Origin: RUG100 sp050953425
GTDB lineage: Bacteria; Bacillota; Clostridia; Peptostreptococcales; Anaerovoracaceae
NCBI GenBank assembly: GCA_050953425.1
Contig: JBMNMQ010000003.1
Location: 434,001-498,000, forward strand
Reading direction: 5' to 3'
Length of the DNA: 64,000 nt
Shown here: positions 9,396 to 17,395 of the stretch, piece by piece
Position numbering within the stretch: the stretch's first letter is position 1
How the letters are laid out: each line of letters opens with the position of its first letter
Notes under the pieces: generated by a model
The model's database searches: none
Seen by the model: only the letters and a program-made list of their open reading frames with translations
Told to the model about the DNA's origin: nothing
Position numbers and translations under genes: made by a program

Positions 9396-10690
9396 ATCTC
9401 AAAAAGTTAGTCATTACGACGGCAAAAAACGCGGGCATCGCGCTGGGCAAGAAGAGCCCGCGCTTTCGCGACTGGGCGCGCAGCCGCCTGATCCGTCACC
9501 GGACCGGACTGTACCGGCAGCAGATGCGGCAGACGCAGGTGGACAGCCATGTGATCCTGTTTGAATCCTTCATGGGCCGCAAGTATGCCTGCAGCCCGAA
9601 GGCGATCTATGAGTACATGGCCGCGGATCCTGTCTGGGCGGATCGGTACACGTTCAAGTGGGCGTTCCGGGAAGAGGTGATCGAACACGATCTCGACCGC
9701 CTCCTCGAGGAAAATCCCGCCCTGCGGAAGGCCGACATCTTCAGCTACGGAACCGGGGAATACATGCGGGAATACGCCGCGGCCGGATACTTCATTACCA
9801 ATTCGCGGCTGCCGGAATTCATCGTCATGCGCGAGGGCCAGAAATATGTGCAGTGCTGGCACGGGACGCCGCTCAAGCGGCTCGGCTACGACATCATCAT
9901 GGAGGGCCGCAACGCCATGAACACGCGCCGGGAACTGATCGAAAAATACGACATCGACGCAGTGCGCTTCAGCTATATGATCTCACCTTCTGCCTTCTGC
10001 ACGGAAAAGCTGCGCAGCGCATTCAATCTGCCGGTCAACAATCCCGCCGCCGAGATCATCGAGGAGGGCTATCCGAGAAACGATGCGCTGTTCCACATCG
10101 ATGAAAAACGCGTGCGCGCCTTTCGGAAAAAGCTCGGCCTGGACGCTGACGACCGGCGCCGGCTGATCCTCTACGCGCCCACCTGGCGCGACGACCAGCA
10201 CAAGACCGGCACCGGCTACACCTATGAGCTGGCGGTGGACTTTGACAAATGGCAGCGCGAACTGGGCGATGCGTATGTCATCCTCTTCCGGGCCCATTAC
10301 TTTGTCGCCAATACGTTTGACTTCAGCCGCTACGAGAACTTTGTCATCGACGCGTCCGGGATCGACGATATCAACGACCTCTATGTGATGGCCGACATGC
10401 TGATCACCGACTATTCGAGCGTGTTTTTCGACTACGCGGATCTGAAGCGGCCGATTTTGTTTTATATGTATGACCTGGAGGAGTACAAGAACAACATCCG
10501 CGATTTCTATATCGATCTGGACGAGCTGCCGGGTGATATTGTGACCGCGGAGGACGAGCTGCTCGAACGGATCAGGAACTTTGACTACGACGGCTATTAC
10601 GACGAGCGCTACCGGAAATTCAACGACAAATACAATTACCTCGACGACGGCGAAGCGAGCCGGCGCGTCGTCGAAAAGATATTCGGCTGA
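9392..10690 (+). CDS. CDP-glycerol glycerophosphotransferase family protein
   Basis: A 432-residue single-domain polyol-phosphate transferase. It has WHGTPLKRLGYD, EEGYPRND, LYAPTWRDD and MLITDYSSVFFDYA, so all family motifs are intact. The basic N-terminal 35 residues suit a peripheral membrane position. It starts at a GTG preceded by GGAGG, inside the stop of the previous gene (GTGA overlap). It would use an activated polyol such as CDP-glycerol to elongate a membrane-linked polymer. No tagD, tagO or tagA homologue is in the window, so the donor and linkage unit must come from elsewhere. Confidence 0.88.
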   Translation: MNLKKLVITTAKNAGIALGKKSPRFRDWARSRLIRHRTGLYRQQMRQTQVDSHVILFESFMGRKYACSPKAIYEYMAADPVWADRYTFKWAFREEVIEHDLDRLLEENPALRKADIFSYGTGEYMREYAAAGYFITNSRLPEFIVMREGQKYVQCWHGTPLKRLGYDIIMEGRNAMNTRRELIEKYDIDAVRFSYMISPSAFCTEKLRSAFNLPVNNPAAEIIEEGYPRNDALFHIDEKRVRAFRKKLGLDADDRRRLILYAPTWRDDQHKTGTGYTYELAVDFDKWQRELGDAYVILFRAHYFVANTFDFSRYENFVIDASGIDDINDLYVMADMLITDYSSVFFDYADLKRPILFYMYDLEEYKNNIRDFYIDLDELPGDIVTAEDELLERIRNFDYDGYYDERYRKFNDKYNYLDDGEASRRVVEKIFG

Positions 10691-10715
10691 ATGCGGGCGC
10701 GGGAAGGAAGAACGG

Positions 10716-11468
10716 ATGAAACTGGATGATTTTGTGATCGCGGCGGACAGGAGCCTGTACGAGGCGCTGGAGAAAATAGATTATAACAAAAAGGGATTTG
10801 TGGTCGTGCGGGATCGGGACGGAACCGCCGCCGGCACCCTGACGGACGGAGATATCCGGCGTGCGCTGATCGGCGGCGCGGGCCTTGATGCACCGGCGGC
10901 AGCGGCCGCCTGCACCGACTTTTCCTCTGTCCGAACAGACGGTAAATTCGAAGATGTGATCGAGGTCTTCAAGACCAGATCGATCGACTTCCTGCCGGTG
11001 CTCGACGGGGACGGAAAGCTCGCCAACCTCATCCTCAAAAAGGCCATGCACGCGCTGATGCTGAAGAACATCCACCCTGCGCTCGACATGGACTTTATCA
11101 ATGTCGATGAATCGGTGATCGACTTTGAAATCTTTCAGCGCCCCTGGGGCTTTTACAAGACGACGGTGCTCAATGACCTGTATCAGTCCAAGGTTATCAG
11201 CGTGCGGCCCGGCGCTTCCCTGAGTCTGCAGCTGCACCGCAGGCGGGAGGAGCACTGGATCATCGTCAGCGGGACGGGGCTGGTCCGCATTGGCGATTCC
11301 GAAACGGAAGTAACCGGCGGCCGCTACATCTTCATTCCCCGCGGCACCAAGCACCGCATCCGCAACACGTCTCAGTCCGAAACGCTGGTGCTGATCGAGG
11401 TGCAGCGCGGCCAGTATTTCGGCGAGGAGGACATCGTCAGACTGGAAGACGAGTACGGCAGGGCATAG
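10716..11468 (+). CDS. CBS-domain protein fused to a mannose-6-phosphate-isomerase-type cupin
   Basis: A 250-residue protein. Residues 1 to about 120 are a CBS pair (FVVVRDRDGTAAGTLTDGDIRRAL, then FLPVLDGDGKLANLI). Residues 130-250 are a type II phosphomannose-isomerase cupin with RPWGFYKT, PGASLSLQLHRRREEHW and IFIPRGTKHRIRN. In the usual bifunctional ManC-type enzyme this cupin follows a nucleotidyltransferase; here that domain is absent and CBS domains stand in its place. The metal-binding histidines and glutamate are present, so isomerase or epimerase-like activity is possible. It sits between polymer transferases, suggesting precursor supply or regulation by nucleotide (inference). The ATG at 10716 follows GGAAGGAAG. 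Confidence 0.8.
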   Translation: MKLDDFVIAADRSLYEALEKIDYNKKGFVVVRDRDGTAAGTLTDGDIRRALIGGAGLDAPAAAAACTDFSSVRTDGKFEDVIEVFKTRSIDFLPVLDGDGKLANLILKKAMHALMLKNIHPALDMDFINVDESVIDFEIFQRPWGFYKTTVLNDLYQSKVISVRPGASLSLQLHRRREEHWIIVSGTGLVRIGDSETEVTGGRYIFIPRGTKHRIRNTSQSETLVLIEVQRGQYFGEEDIVRLEDEYGRA

Positions 11469-11534
11469 AAGGTCAGAGTGCGGACAGGGACAAATCAAAC
11501 AGTGCAAAGAAAGAGCAGATAAGGAAGAAGGATT

Positions 11535-14500
11535 ATGAGAGGAAAACTTAGAAAGGCCAGAAACAGATACCGAAAATTCAGCCGGCGGGCGGAATTCACC
11601 AGATATATGACACAGCTGCCGGTGATGCCGGACACGGTGTTTTATCACGCTTACAGAACCCGGATCATGGCGGGCAATCCGTTTGCCATCTTCCGCGAAC
11701 TGACGGAGCGGGAGGAGTTCCGTCATTTTCAGCATTACTGGGTGTACGCCGATGAAAAGAGTCTGGAAAACGACACCTTCCGCAGATACCGGGACGACCC
11801 GCGCGTGCATTTCGTCAGGGCGCTTTCCAGCGAGCATCTGCGAGCCATGGCGACGTGCCGCTATATCGTCAACAACGCGGCGATGCCCGACTTCTGGCAG
11901 AAGCGTCCGGACCAGATCTACATCAACACCTGGCACGGAACGCCGCTGAAAATGCTCGGAAAATTTGCCAAAGACGCGAGCAGGTCCGCCATCAGCAACG
12001 CTCAGCGAAATTTTCTGCTGTGCGATTATCTGGTGATGCCCAACCGCTACACGGCGGAGCAGATGCTGCGCTCCTACGACATTGAACACATGCTGACGGG
12101 GAAAATCCTCGACGCCGGCTATCCGCGCAACGACCTGACCCTGAATACGGATCCGCGCCGCATCAGAGGCCTCCTGGAGAAAAAGCTGGGCACGAGCCTG
12201 GCGGACAGGAAAATTGTTCTCTATGCGCCGACTTTCCGCTCCCGGGACGGCAAGAGCCTCGATACCTCGGTACAGGCGGCGGGTTACATCGAAGAGATGA
12301 TCGAAAAATTCCCCGACGATTACGTTGTATTCTTCAAGGTGCACAACACGCTGGGCGCCTTTTTCGAGGACAGCCCGATCGCAGACCGTCTGATCTTCGA
12401 CGAGATCGAGACCAACGAGCTCCTGTCCGCCGTCGATGTACTGATCACCGACTACAGCAGCATCTTTTTCGATTTTCTCTGCACCGGCAGACCGTGTCTC
12501 TTCTTCGTCTACGACCGGGAAGAGTATGAAGCCGGGCGCGGCCTCTATCTGGATGTGGAGACGCTGCCGGGCGCGCTCTGCGAGAGCATCGACCAGCTGG
12601 TCGGCTGCATCGGAGACATCGACGCCGGCACCTACGATGCCGGAGAAAAACACCGGGCCTATGTGCGTCGGTTCGCCTATCACGATGACGGCTGCGCAGC
12701 GCAGCGCGTCGTCGATATCGTCTTCCGCAATCGGGAGGGCATGGAGCAGTACATCCTCGAATCGGCGCCCACCGGCAAAGAGCAGGTGCTGATCAATGCC
12801 GGCCGTGCCGACAGACTGAGCATCGTGCTGATCCTCGAGGAACTGCTGCGCGAACTCGACCCTGAAAAGTATCAGATCACCATCGCGACCGGCAATGCGG
12901 CGGCGATCCGCAGCCGCTGCGAAGCGATCAATCCGGATGTACGCCTGCTCTCTTCGACGATGGTCTTCAACCGGACGAAGGCGGAAGCCGCCCGCGGCGC
13001 CATCGATGCCGAGCGGCAGCGGGAAAAGTATTTCGGGGATCTTCGCTTTGATCTCTTCGTCGATCTGACGGACGGCAGCGGCAACTGCTCAGTGCTGTTC
13101 CGCGCCCTCGGCGGGGTTCGCCGCTATGCGGCCCTGGTCAGCGGCAGGGCGGCCGAACGCTTCATCGCCGCCTACAGGGAAAGCTGCGAGAAGATCTTCG
13201 TCATCGGCGGCAGGCCGGAGAAATCCGCCGACGAGACCGTCGTGCGCATCTCGAGGACGGAATTTCTCAAGCGCAGCCCCGCACATCTCAACGTCCTCAT
13301 CCTGTCTGCCTTCGATTCGATGAACTACGTGTTCACGGAATGCATCCGGGAGCTGGAAAAGCGCGGCCATCGGGCCGTCGTGCTGGTGCTGGACGAAAAC
13401 GATGAGATCAACAACAAGATGTATATCAGCCATTCCATCGCTTTCCTGTCCGCAGGGAAGTTTGATACGGAGGCACTGGAACTGATCGATCTGGCTGCCG
13501 CCGCGCCGACCGCGCAGCTGGAATACGACCGGATTCAGAGGGAAATCAATCGGCGAAACGTCTTTCTCTGCTCCTTCGCCAACCTCTTTTCGTCTATCCT
13601 GATGCGGACCAACGCGGATGTCGTGTTCTGCATCGGCGAGAATAAATGCCGGGAATTTGACCGCTACGGACTGCGGTACAACTGCATCATCGCGGGAAAT
13701 CCTCAGTACGACCCGCTGGTGCGGCAGCGCAGACCGACCGCGGATCCGGCGGCGATCGGGAAGGTCCTCGTCATCGACCAGGGCGGCTATCCCTACGGCG
13801 CGGAAGGCAAGCGGCAGCTGGCCGATGCCCTGTGCAGAATTGCGCAGTACTATCCCGAGGTGGAGTTCGAAATCAAGCCCCGCTATCTGAAGAGCGAATC
13901 GGGACGCACCACGCATTCCGTCTTTGAAATGCTGCAGGATTATTTTACGGAGATGCCGGAAAATCTCCGCTTTATCGAGAAGCCGGTTATCCTCGAGGAG
14001 GTCGCGCCGGCTTACGACGCCATGATCTCCACCTGGAGCACCGCCTATCTGGATGCCCTGGTGCTGAACATCCCGCTGCTCATTCTGGACGGCTTCCGCT
14101 CCCGCGACATGTTCGACGTCAGAACCAAGCGGGTCGACGATGCCTACCGGCATCTGCGCGGCTCCGGATGCGTCTTCGACGTCGCCCGTCTGGAAACGGA
14201 GAGACCGGAGTTCAGGTATCCCGATCCGGCCTATGTCGAGAAGGAAATTTACCATGTCGACCGGGAAGCGGCGGGCGGCATCGTCGATTTCATGGAACAC
14301 ACGAAAGAACATCTCATTACCAGAGAACTCGGCTGCGCCGAGACGATACGCTGCGATATCGATGAATATTTCCGTTCGTTTGATCAGTTCCGGCTGCGGG
14401 AGACGAAATCGGCACAGTATGCGGCCGACAGGGTGTACAGCTTTGAATTGAACAGATTTCTGCAGAAAGCGGTCTATGAGGACAGATGCATGGCGGACAG

Positions 14501-15224
14501 CCTTGATCTCTCGCCGCTGATCCGGCTGTATGATGAACGGCGCATCCCCGCGGAGGGGGATCTCAATGCGTATGCGGCGAAGCTGAGAAAGTATTTCCGG
14601 CTCAAATTTCAGGAGGTTAAGGAAGAGTATTTCACCGACCCGCAGACGGCGGAGCGAATCAGGGAAGACGTCATTCTTCAGGATTTTTATTTCAAATGGC
14701 TGTATGAGAGCGGCCGGTACAGCACTCTGCGCGGCATTGACTGGGAGATCAGTGCACGCGCCAGCTATGATTACTATCTCGCCGTCAGCTGCCTGGCGGA
14801 CCGGAAGGGAAATCCGTATGAGCATATCTGCGCCTACTGCGAGGATGTGAGGGAGGCTTCCTGCCTGCGGACGCTGACTGAAAAGCGTGCCGCCAATCTC
14901 CTCTTTCTCTTTTACCGGAAGTCGGACAAAAACGAATTTTTCCGCTATATCGCCGAGCACCGGTGCTATGACGTGCTGGAAATGATCAACCCGCTGCGCG
15001 TCTCCGGTGATCCCCGGCTGACATATGTTTCCGTCAGGCACTTCCTCGACAACGGCAGGTTCGATGAGGCGCTGCAGCTCTATGAAGCCTACATGAGGGA
15101 ATCGCGGCGCAAGTCCGAAAACAGAAAGGGCATGCGCGGCACTGCCAAGAATACGCTGGTGAACCTGTACAACACGCGCATCACGGCACTGGTGAACAGA
15201 GCAAAGCGGGAGCGGCACCGCTGA
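11535..15224 (+). CDS. Large multidomain glycerophosphotransferase / GT-B-like surface polymer protein
   Basis: A 1229-residue protein with at least three parts. Residues 1 to about 400 are a complete CDP-glycerol glycerophosphotransferase: NTWHGTPLKMLGKF near 131-144, AGYPRND, and VLITDYSSIFFDF near 304-316. About 410-590 looks like a degenerate Rossmann or GT-B half (RADRLSIVLILEELLRELDPEKYQ). About 590-950 looks like a second GT-B unit (LNVLILSAFDSMNYVF, then VLVIDQGGYPYGAEGKRQLADAL and MISTWSTAYLDALVL), reminiscent of surface-carbohydrate transferases. The last 280 residues are helical and TPR-like. The ATG at 11535 has GGAAGAAGG upstream. The first domain is certain; the others are inferred from pattern only. 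Confidence 0.8.
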   Translation: MRGKLRKARNRYRKFSRRAEFTRYMTQLPVMPDTVFYHAYRTRIMAGNPFAIFRELTEREEFRHFQHYWVYADEKSLENDTFRRYRDDPRVHFVRALSSEHLRAMATCRYIVNNAAMPDFWQKRPDQIYINTWHGTPLKMLGKFAKDASRSAISNAQRNFLLCDYLVMPNRYTAEQMLRSYDIEHMLTGKILDAGYPRNDLTLNTDPRRIRGLLEKKLGTSLADRKIVLYAPTFRSRDGKSLDTSVQAAGYIEEMIEKFPDDYVVFFKVHNTLGAFFEDSPIADRLIFDEIETNELLSAVDVLITDYSSIFFDFLCTGRPCLFFVYDREEYEAGRGLYLDVETLPGALCESIDQLVGCIGDIDAGTYDAGEKHRAYVRRFAYHDDGCAAQRVVDIVFRNREGMEQYILESAPTGKEQVLINAGRADRLSIVLILEELLRELDPEKYQITIATGNAAAIRSRCEAINPDVRLLSSTMVFNRTKAEAARGAIDAERQREKYFGDLRFDLFVDLTDGSGNCSVLFRALGGVRRYAALVSGRAAERFIAAYRESCEKIFVIGGRPEKSADETVVRISRTEFLKRSPAHLNVLILSAFDSMNYVFTECIRELEKRGHRAVVLVLDENDEINNKMYISHSIAFLSAGKFDTEALELIDLAAAAPTAQLEYDRIQREINRRNVFLCSFANLFSSILMRTNADVVFCIGENKCREFDRYGLRYNCIIAGNPQYDPLVRQRRPTADPAAIGKVLVIDQGGYPYGAEGKRQLADALCRIAQYYPEVEFEIKPRYLKSESGRTTHSVFEMLQDYFTEMPENLRFIEKPVILEEVAPAYDAMISTWSTAYLDALVLNIPLLILDGFRSRDMFDVRTKRVDDAYRHLRGSGCVFDVARLETERPEFRYPDPAYVEKEIYHVDREAAGGIVDFMEHTKEHLITRELGCAETIRCDIDEYFRSFDQFRLRETKSAQYAADRVYSFELNRFLQKAVYEDRCMADSLDLSPLIRLYDERRIPAEGDLNAYAAKLRKYFRLKFQEVKEEYFTDPQTAERIREDVILQDFYFKWLYESGRYSTLRGIDWEISARASYDYYLAVSCLADRKGNPYEHICAYCEDVREASCLRTLTEKRAANLLFLFYRKSDKNEFFRYIAEHRCYDVLEMINPLRVSGDPRLTYVSVRHFLDNGRFDEALQLYEAYMRESRRKSENRKGMRGTAKNTLVNLYNTRITALVNRAKRERHR

Positions 15225-15250
15225 ACGGCCGCGGAGATGAAAGGACAGCG

Positions 15251-15571
15251 ATGAAACGAGATCTGCGGGACGCGGAAAAAAGAGAGGATGCCAAGGCCGA
15301 TCTGCGGCAGCTGATCGACAGCCTTTCGGATGCCACGCTGGAGGAAGTGTTCGCCAGCCAGCGGCGCATGATGCTGCAGCTGGAAGGCGATTACGATCCG
15401 GACGTGTATCGCTTTTTCGCGATCTTCTACGCGCGCCTGATCTGCCGCAAGGCGGCGGAGGAAGCGGAGGCGGCCGAGGACGGACAGGCAGGCCCGCCGT
15501 CCGGCTCGGAACAGGGCGCGGAACGGGGCGCAGCACAAAGCGCGTCAATAAAAGGTGATATTCCGGAATAA
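15251..15571 (+). CDS. Small charged hypothetical protein
   Basis: A 106-residue soluble protein, unrecognised. It starts MKRDLRDAEKREDAKADLRQ, is helical and strongly charged, and ends in a disordered Ala/Glu/Gly/Ser tail. It starts 26 bp after the large transferase, so it probably belongs to that transcript. There are no cysteines arranged for metal and no membrane segment. Confidence 0.6.
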   Translation: MKRDLRDAEKREDAKADLRQLIDSLSDATLEEVFASQRRMMLQLEGDYDPDVYRFFAIFYARLICRKAAEEAEAAEDGQAGPPSGSEQGAERGAAQSASIKGDIPE

Positions 15572-15583
15572 TCATGCTATAAT
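15555..15583 (+). promoter_or_regulatory. Promoter of the 15617 gene
   Basis: GTGATA (15555-15560), a 17-bp spacer and a perfect TATAAT (15578-15583). The -35 box lies inside the end of the upstream gene. Confidence 0.6.
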
Positions 15584-15616
15584 GACTCCAGGTAATGCGG
15601 CGAAAGGAGAATAAGC

Positions 15617-15937
15617 ATGCTGAAAGTAACGGGGCACAAGAAGAACGACATAGAGATGACCTTCGAGATCGAGGACGAAACCGAGGACTTTGACGAACTG
15701 GGAATGGAGCTCTCGACGCTGGTTCGCTATGCCTACGACTGTCTGCGCACCAGCGCTGAAGAGGGCGGCGCCAGCGACCCGGAACGCGAGGCCCGGCTCT
15801 ACATCGATACCATTGTCAACAACGCCATCAACGGCGACATTCAGGAATCGTCACCGTCCGACGAGCGCCGGGCGATGCTTCACCTCGTTGATGATTATCT
15901 CGACAAGAAAGATCAGAATGACAAGAAAAAGGACTGA
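15617..15937 (+). CDS. Small acidic hypothetical protein
   Basis: A 106-residue acidic soluble protein, unrecognised. It has a predicted strand-rich N-terminus (MLKVTGHKKNDIEMTFEIEDETEDFDELG), a central helix and a lysine/aspartate tail (DDYLDKKDQNDKKKD). AAAGGAG lies nine bases before the ATG. It has its own promoter and is followed by a terminator, so it is a single-gene transcript. Nothing around it indicates a role. Confidence 0.7.
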   Translation: MLKVTGHKKNDIEMTFEIEDETEDFDELGMELSTLVRYAYDCLRTSAEEGGASDPEREARLYIDTIVNNAINGDIQESSPSDERRAMLHLVDDYLDKKDQNDKKKD

Positions 15938-15989
15938 CGGCATCAGCGCGTCTCTGTGTCTGCGCGTCGATCCGTCACCCGCGATCCGC

Positions 15990-16013
15990 GAGGGGCCCAG
16001 GTCCCTCTTTTTT
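15990..16013 (+). terminator. Intrinsic terminator
   Basis: GAGGG (15990-15994) pairs with CCCTC (16003-16007), extended by weaker pairs, and is followed at once by six Ts. Confidence 0.75.
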
Positions 16014-16125
16014 CGTGCTCTCCGCTTTTATGCCCTCCGCGGGGCCCTTTCCGGGTCTTTCGCGGCCGGCCGGTCTTCCGCATTTCCGGCAGTCCCGATA
16101 ATGGGACTGCATCGGCGGTGCGGCG

Positions 16126-16134
16126 TGGTATAAT
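16126..16134 (+). promoter_or_regulatory. Extended -10 promoter of sbcD
   Basis: TATAAT at 16129-16134 is preceded by TGG, an extended -10 element. No good -35 box is seen at normal spacing. Confidence 0.55.
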
Positions 16135-16195
16135 GCCGCTGTGAAGGGCGGCGCCGGCGGCCCGCCGCACCTGTATGATGAAAGGACGAACAGCG

Positions 16196-17395
16196 ATGAA
16201 ACTGATGCATCTCTCCGATCTCCATCTGGGCAAGAGACTCTATGAGTTCTCTCTGCTGGAGGATCAGCGCTACATCCTGGCGGAGATCCTCGATATCGTC
16301 GACCGCGAACGGCCGCAGGCCGTGCTGATCGCCGGCGACGTCTACGACCGTTCCAGCCCATCGGCCGAGGCGGTGACGCTGCTCGACAGCTTTCTCAGCC
16401 GCCTGGCGGAACGACAGCTGCAGATTTTTCTCATCAGCGGCAACCACGATTCGGCGGAAAAGCTGGCCTTCGGCGCCCGTCTGATGGATGCCAGCGGCGT
16501 GCATTTTGCCCGCGTCTGCGACGGTCGGGCGGAGCCGCTGCTGCTGTCCGACGCGGACGGGGAAACGGCGATCTATATGCTGCCCTTTGTGCGCCCCGCT
16601 CAGGTGCGGCGCTGGTATGGCGGGGAAGCGGAGATTGACAGCTACACAGCGGCGCTGCGCACGGCGATCGAGCATATGGAGATTGACCCCGAACGGCGCA
16701 GCGTACTGCTTGCGCATCAGTTCGTCACCGGCGCCGCCCGCGCCGATTCCGAGGAAATCTACGTCGGCGGCACGGAAAACGTCGACGCCGACGTCTTCGC
16801 CCCCTTCGATTATGTCGCGCTCGGCCACCTCCACAGCCCGCAGTCGATCGCAAGGGAGACGCTGCGCTACTGCGGAACGCCGCTCAAGTATTCGTTCTCC
16901 GAAGCCGGCCAGCAGAAGTCGGTGACCATGGTCGAGCTGAAAGCGAAAGGGGAGGCGGCGGTACGCACCGTGCCGCTGCGGCCGCGGCACGATCTGCGCT
17001 GCCTGCGCGGCAGCTTTGCCGATCTCTGCAGCCGCGAAGCCGCCGCACAGGCGGACGAGGACCGCTGCGCCGCCGCGCCGCCGCAGGAGGACTATCTCCA
17101 GATCACGCTCACCGACGAGGAGGAAATCCCCGACGCCGCGGCCAGGCTGCGCGTGTTTTATCCCAACCTGATGAAGCTGGAATACGACAACCGCAGAACG
17201 CGCAGCCGGGAAACCGCGGACGGCGCCGTTCAGGTCGAGGAGAAATCGCCGCTGACGCTGCTCAATGAACTCTACGAAAAGCAGAACGGCCAGCCGCTGG
17301 ACGCGCGGCAGAAGCAGCTGGCGCAGGAACTGATCCGCGACGTATTCGGCGCGGCAGCCGCCGGGAAGGAAAAACCATGCGACCCATCAGACTGA
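16196..17395 (+). CDS. sbcD: Exonuclease SbcCD, nuclease subunit SbcD
   Basis: A 399-residue Mre11-type phosphoesterase. With SbcC it cleaves DNA hairpins and trims ends with bound protein. The metal-binding motifs are all present: HLSDLHLGK at the N-terminus, AGDVYDRSSPS, SGNHDS, LAHQF and GHLHSPQ. The C-terminal third is the capping domain that contacts SbcC. The ATG at 16196 follows AAAGGA; an in-frame ATG seven codons earlier is less well placed. The end overlaps the start of sbcC, so the subunits are translationally coupled. An extended -10 promoter lies about 60 bp upstream. Confidence 0.95.
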   Translation: MKLMHLSDLHLGKRLYEFSLLEDQRYILAEILDIVDRERPQAVLIAGDVYDRSSPSAEAVTLLDSFLSRLAERQLQIFLISGNHDSAEKLAFGARLMDASGVHFARVCDGRAEPLLLSDADGETAIYMLPFVRPAQVRRWYGGEAEIDSYTAALRTAIEHMEIDPERRSVLLAHQFVTGAARADSEEIYVGGTENVDADVFAPFDYVALGHLHSPQSIARETLRYCGTPLKYSFSEAGQQKSVTMVELKAKGEAAVRTVPLRPRHDLRCLRGSFADLCSREAAAQADEDRCAAAPPQEDYLQITLTDEEEIPDAAARLRVFYPNLMKLEYDNRRTRSRETADGAVQVEEKSPLTLLNELYEKQNGQPLDARQKQLAQELIRDVFGAAAAGKEKPCDPSD

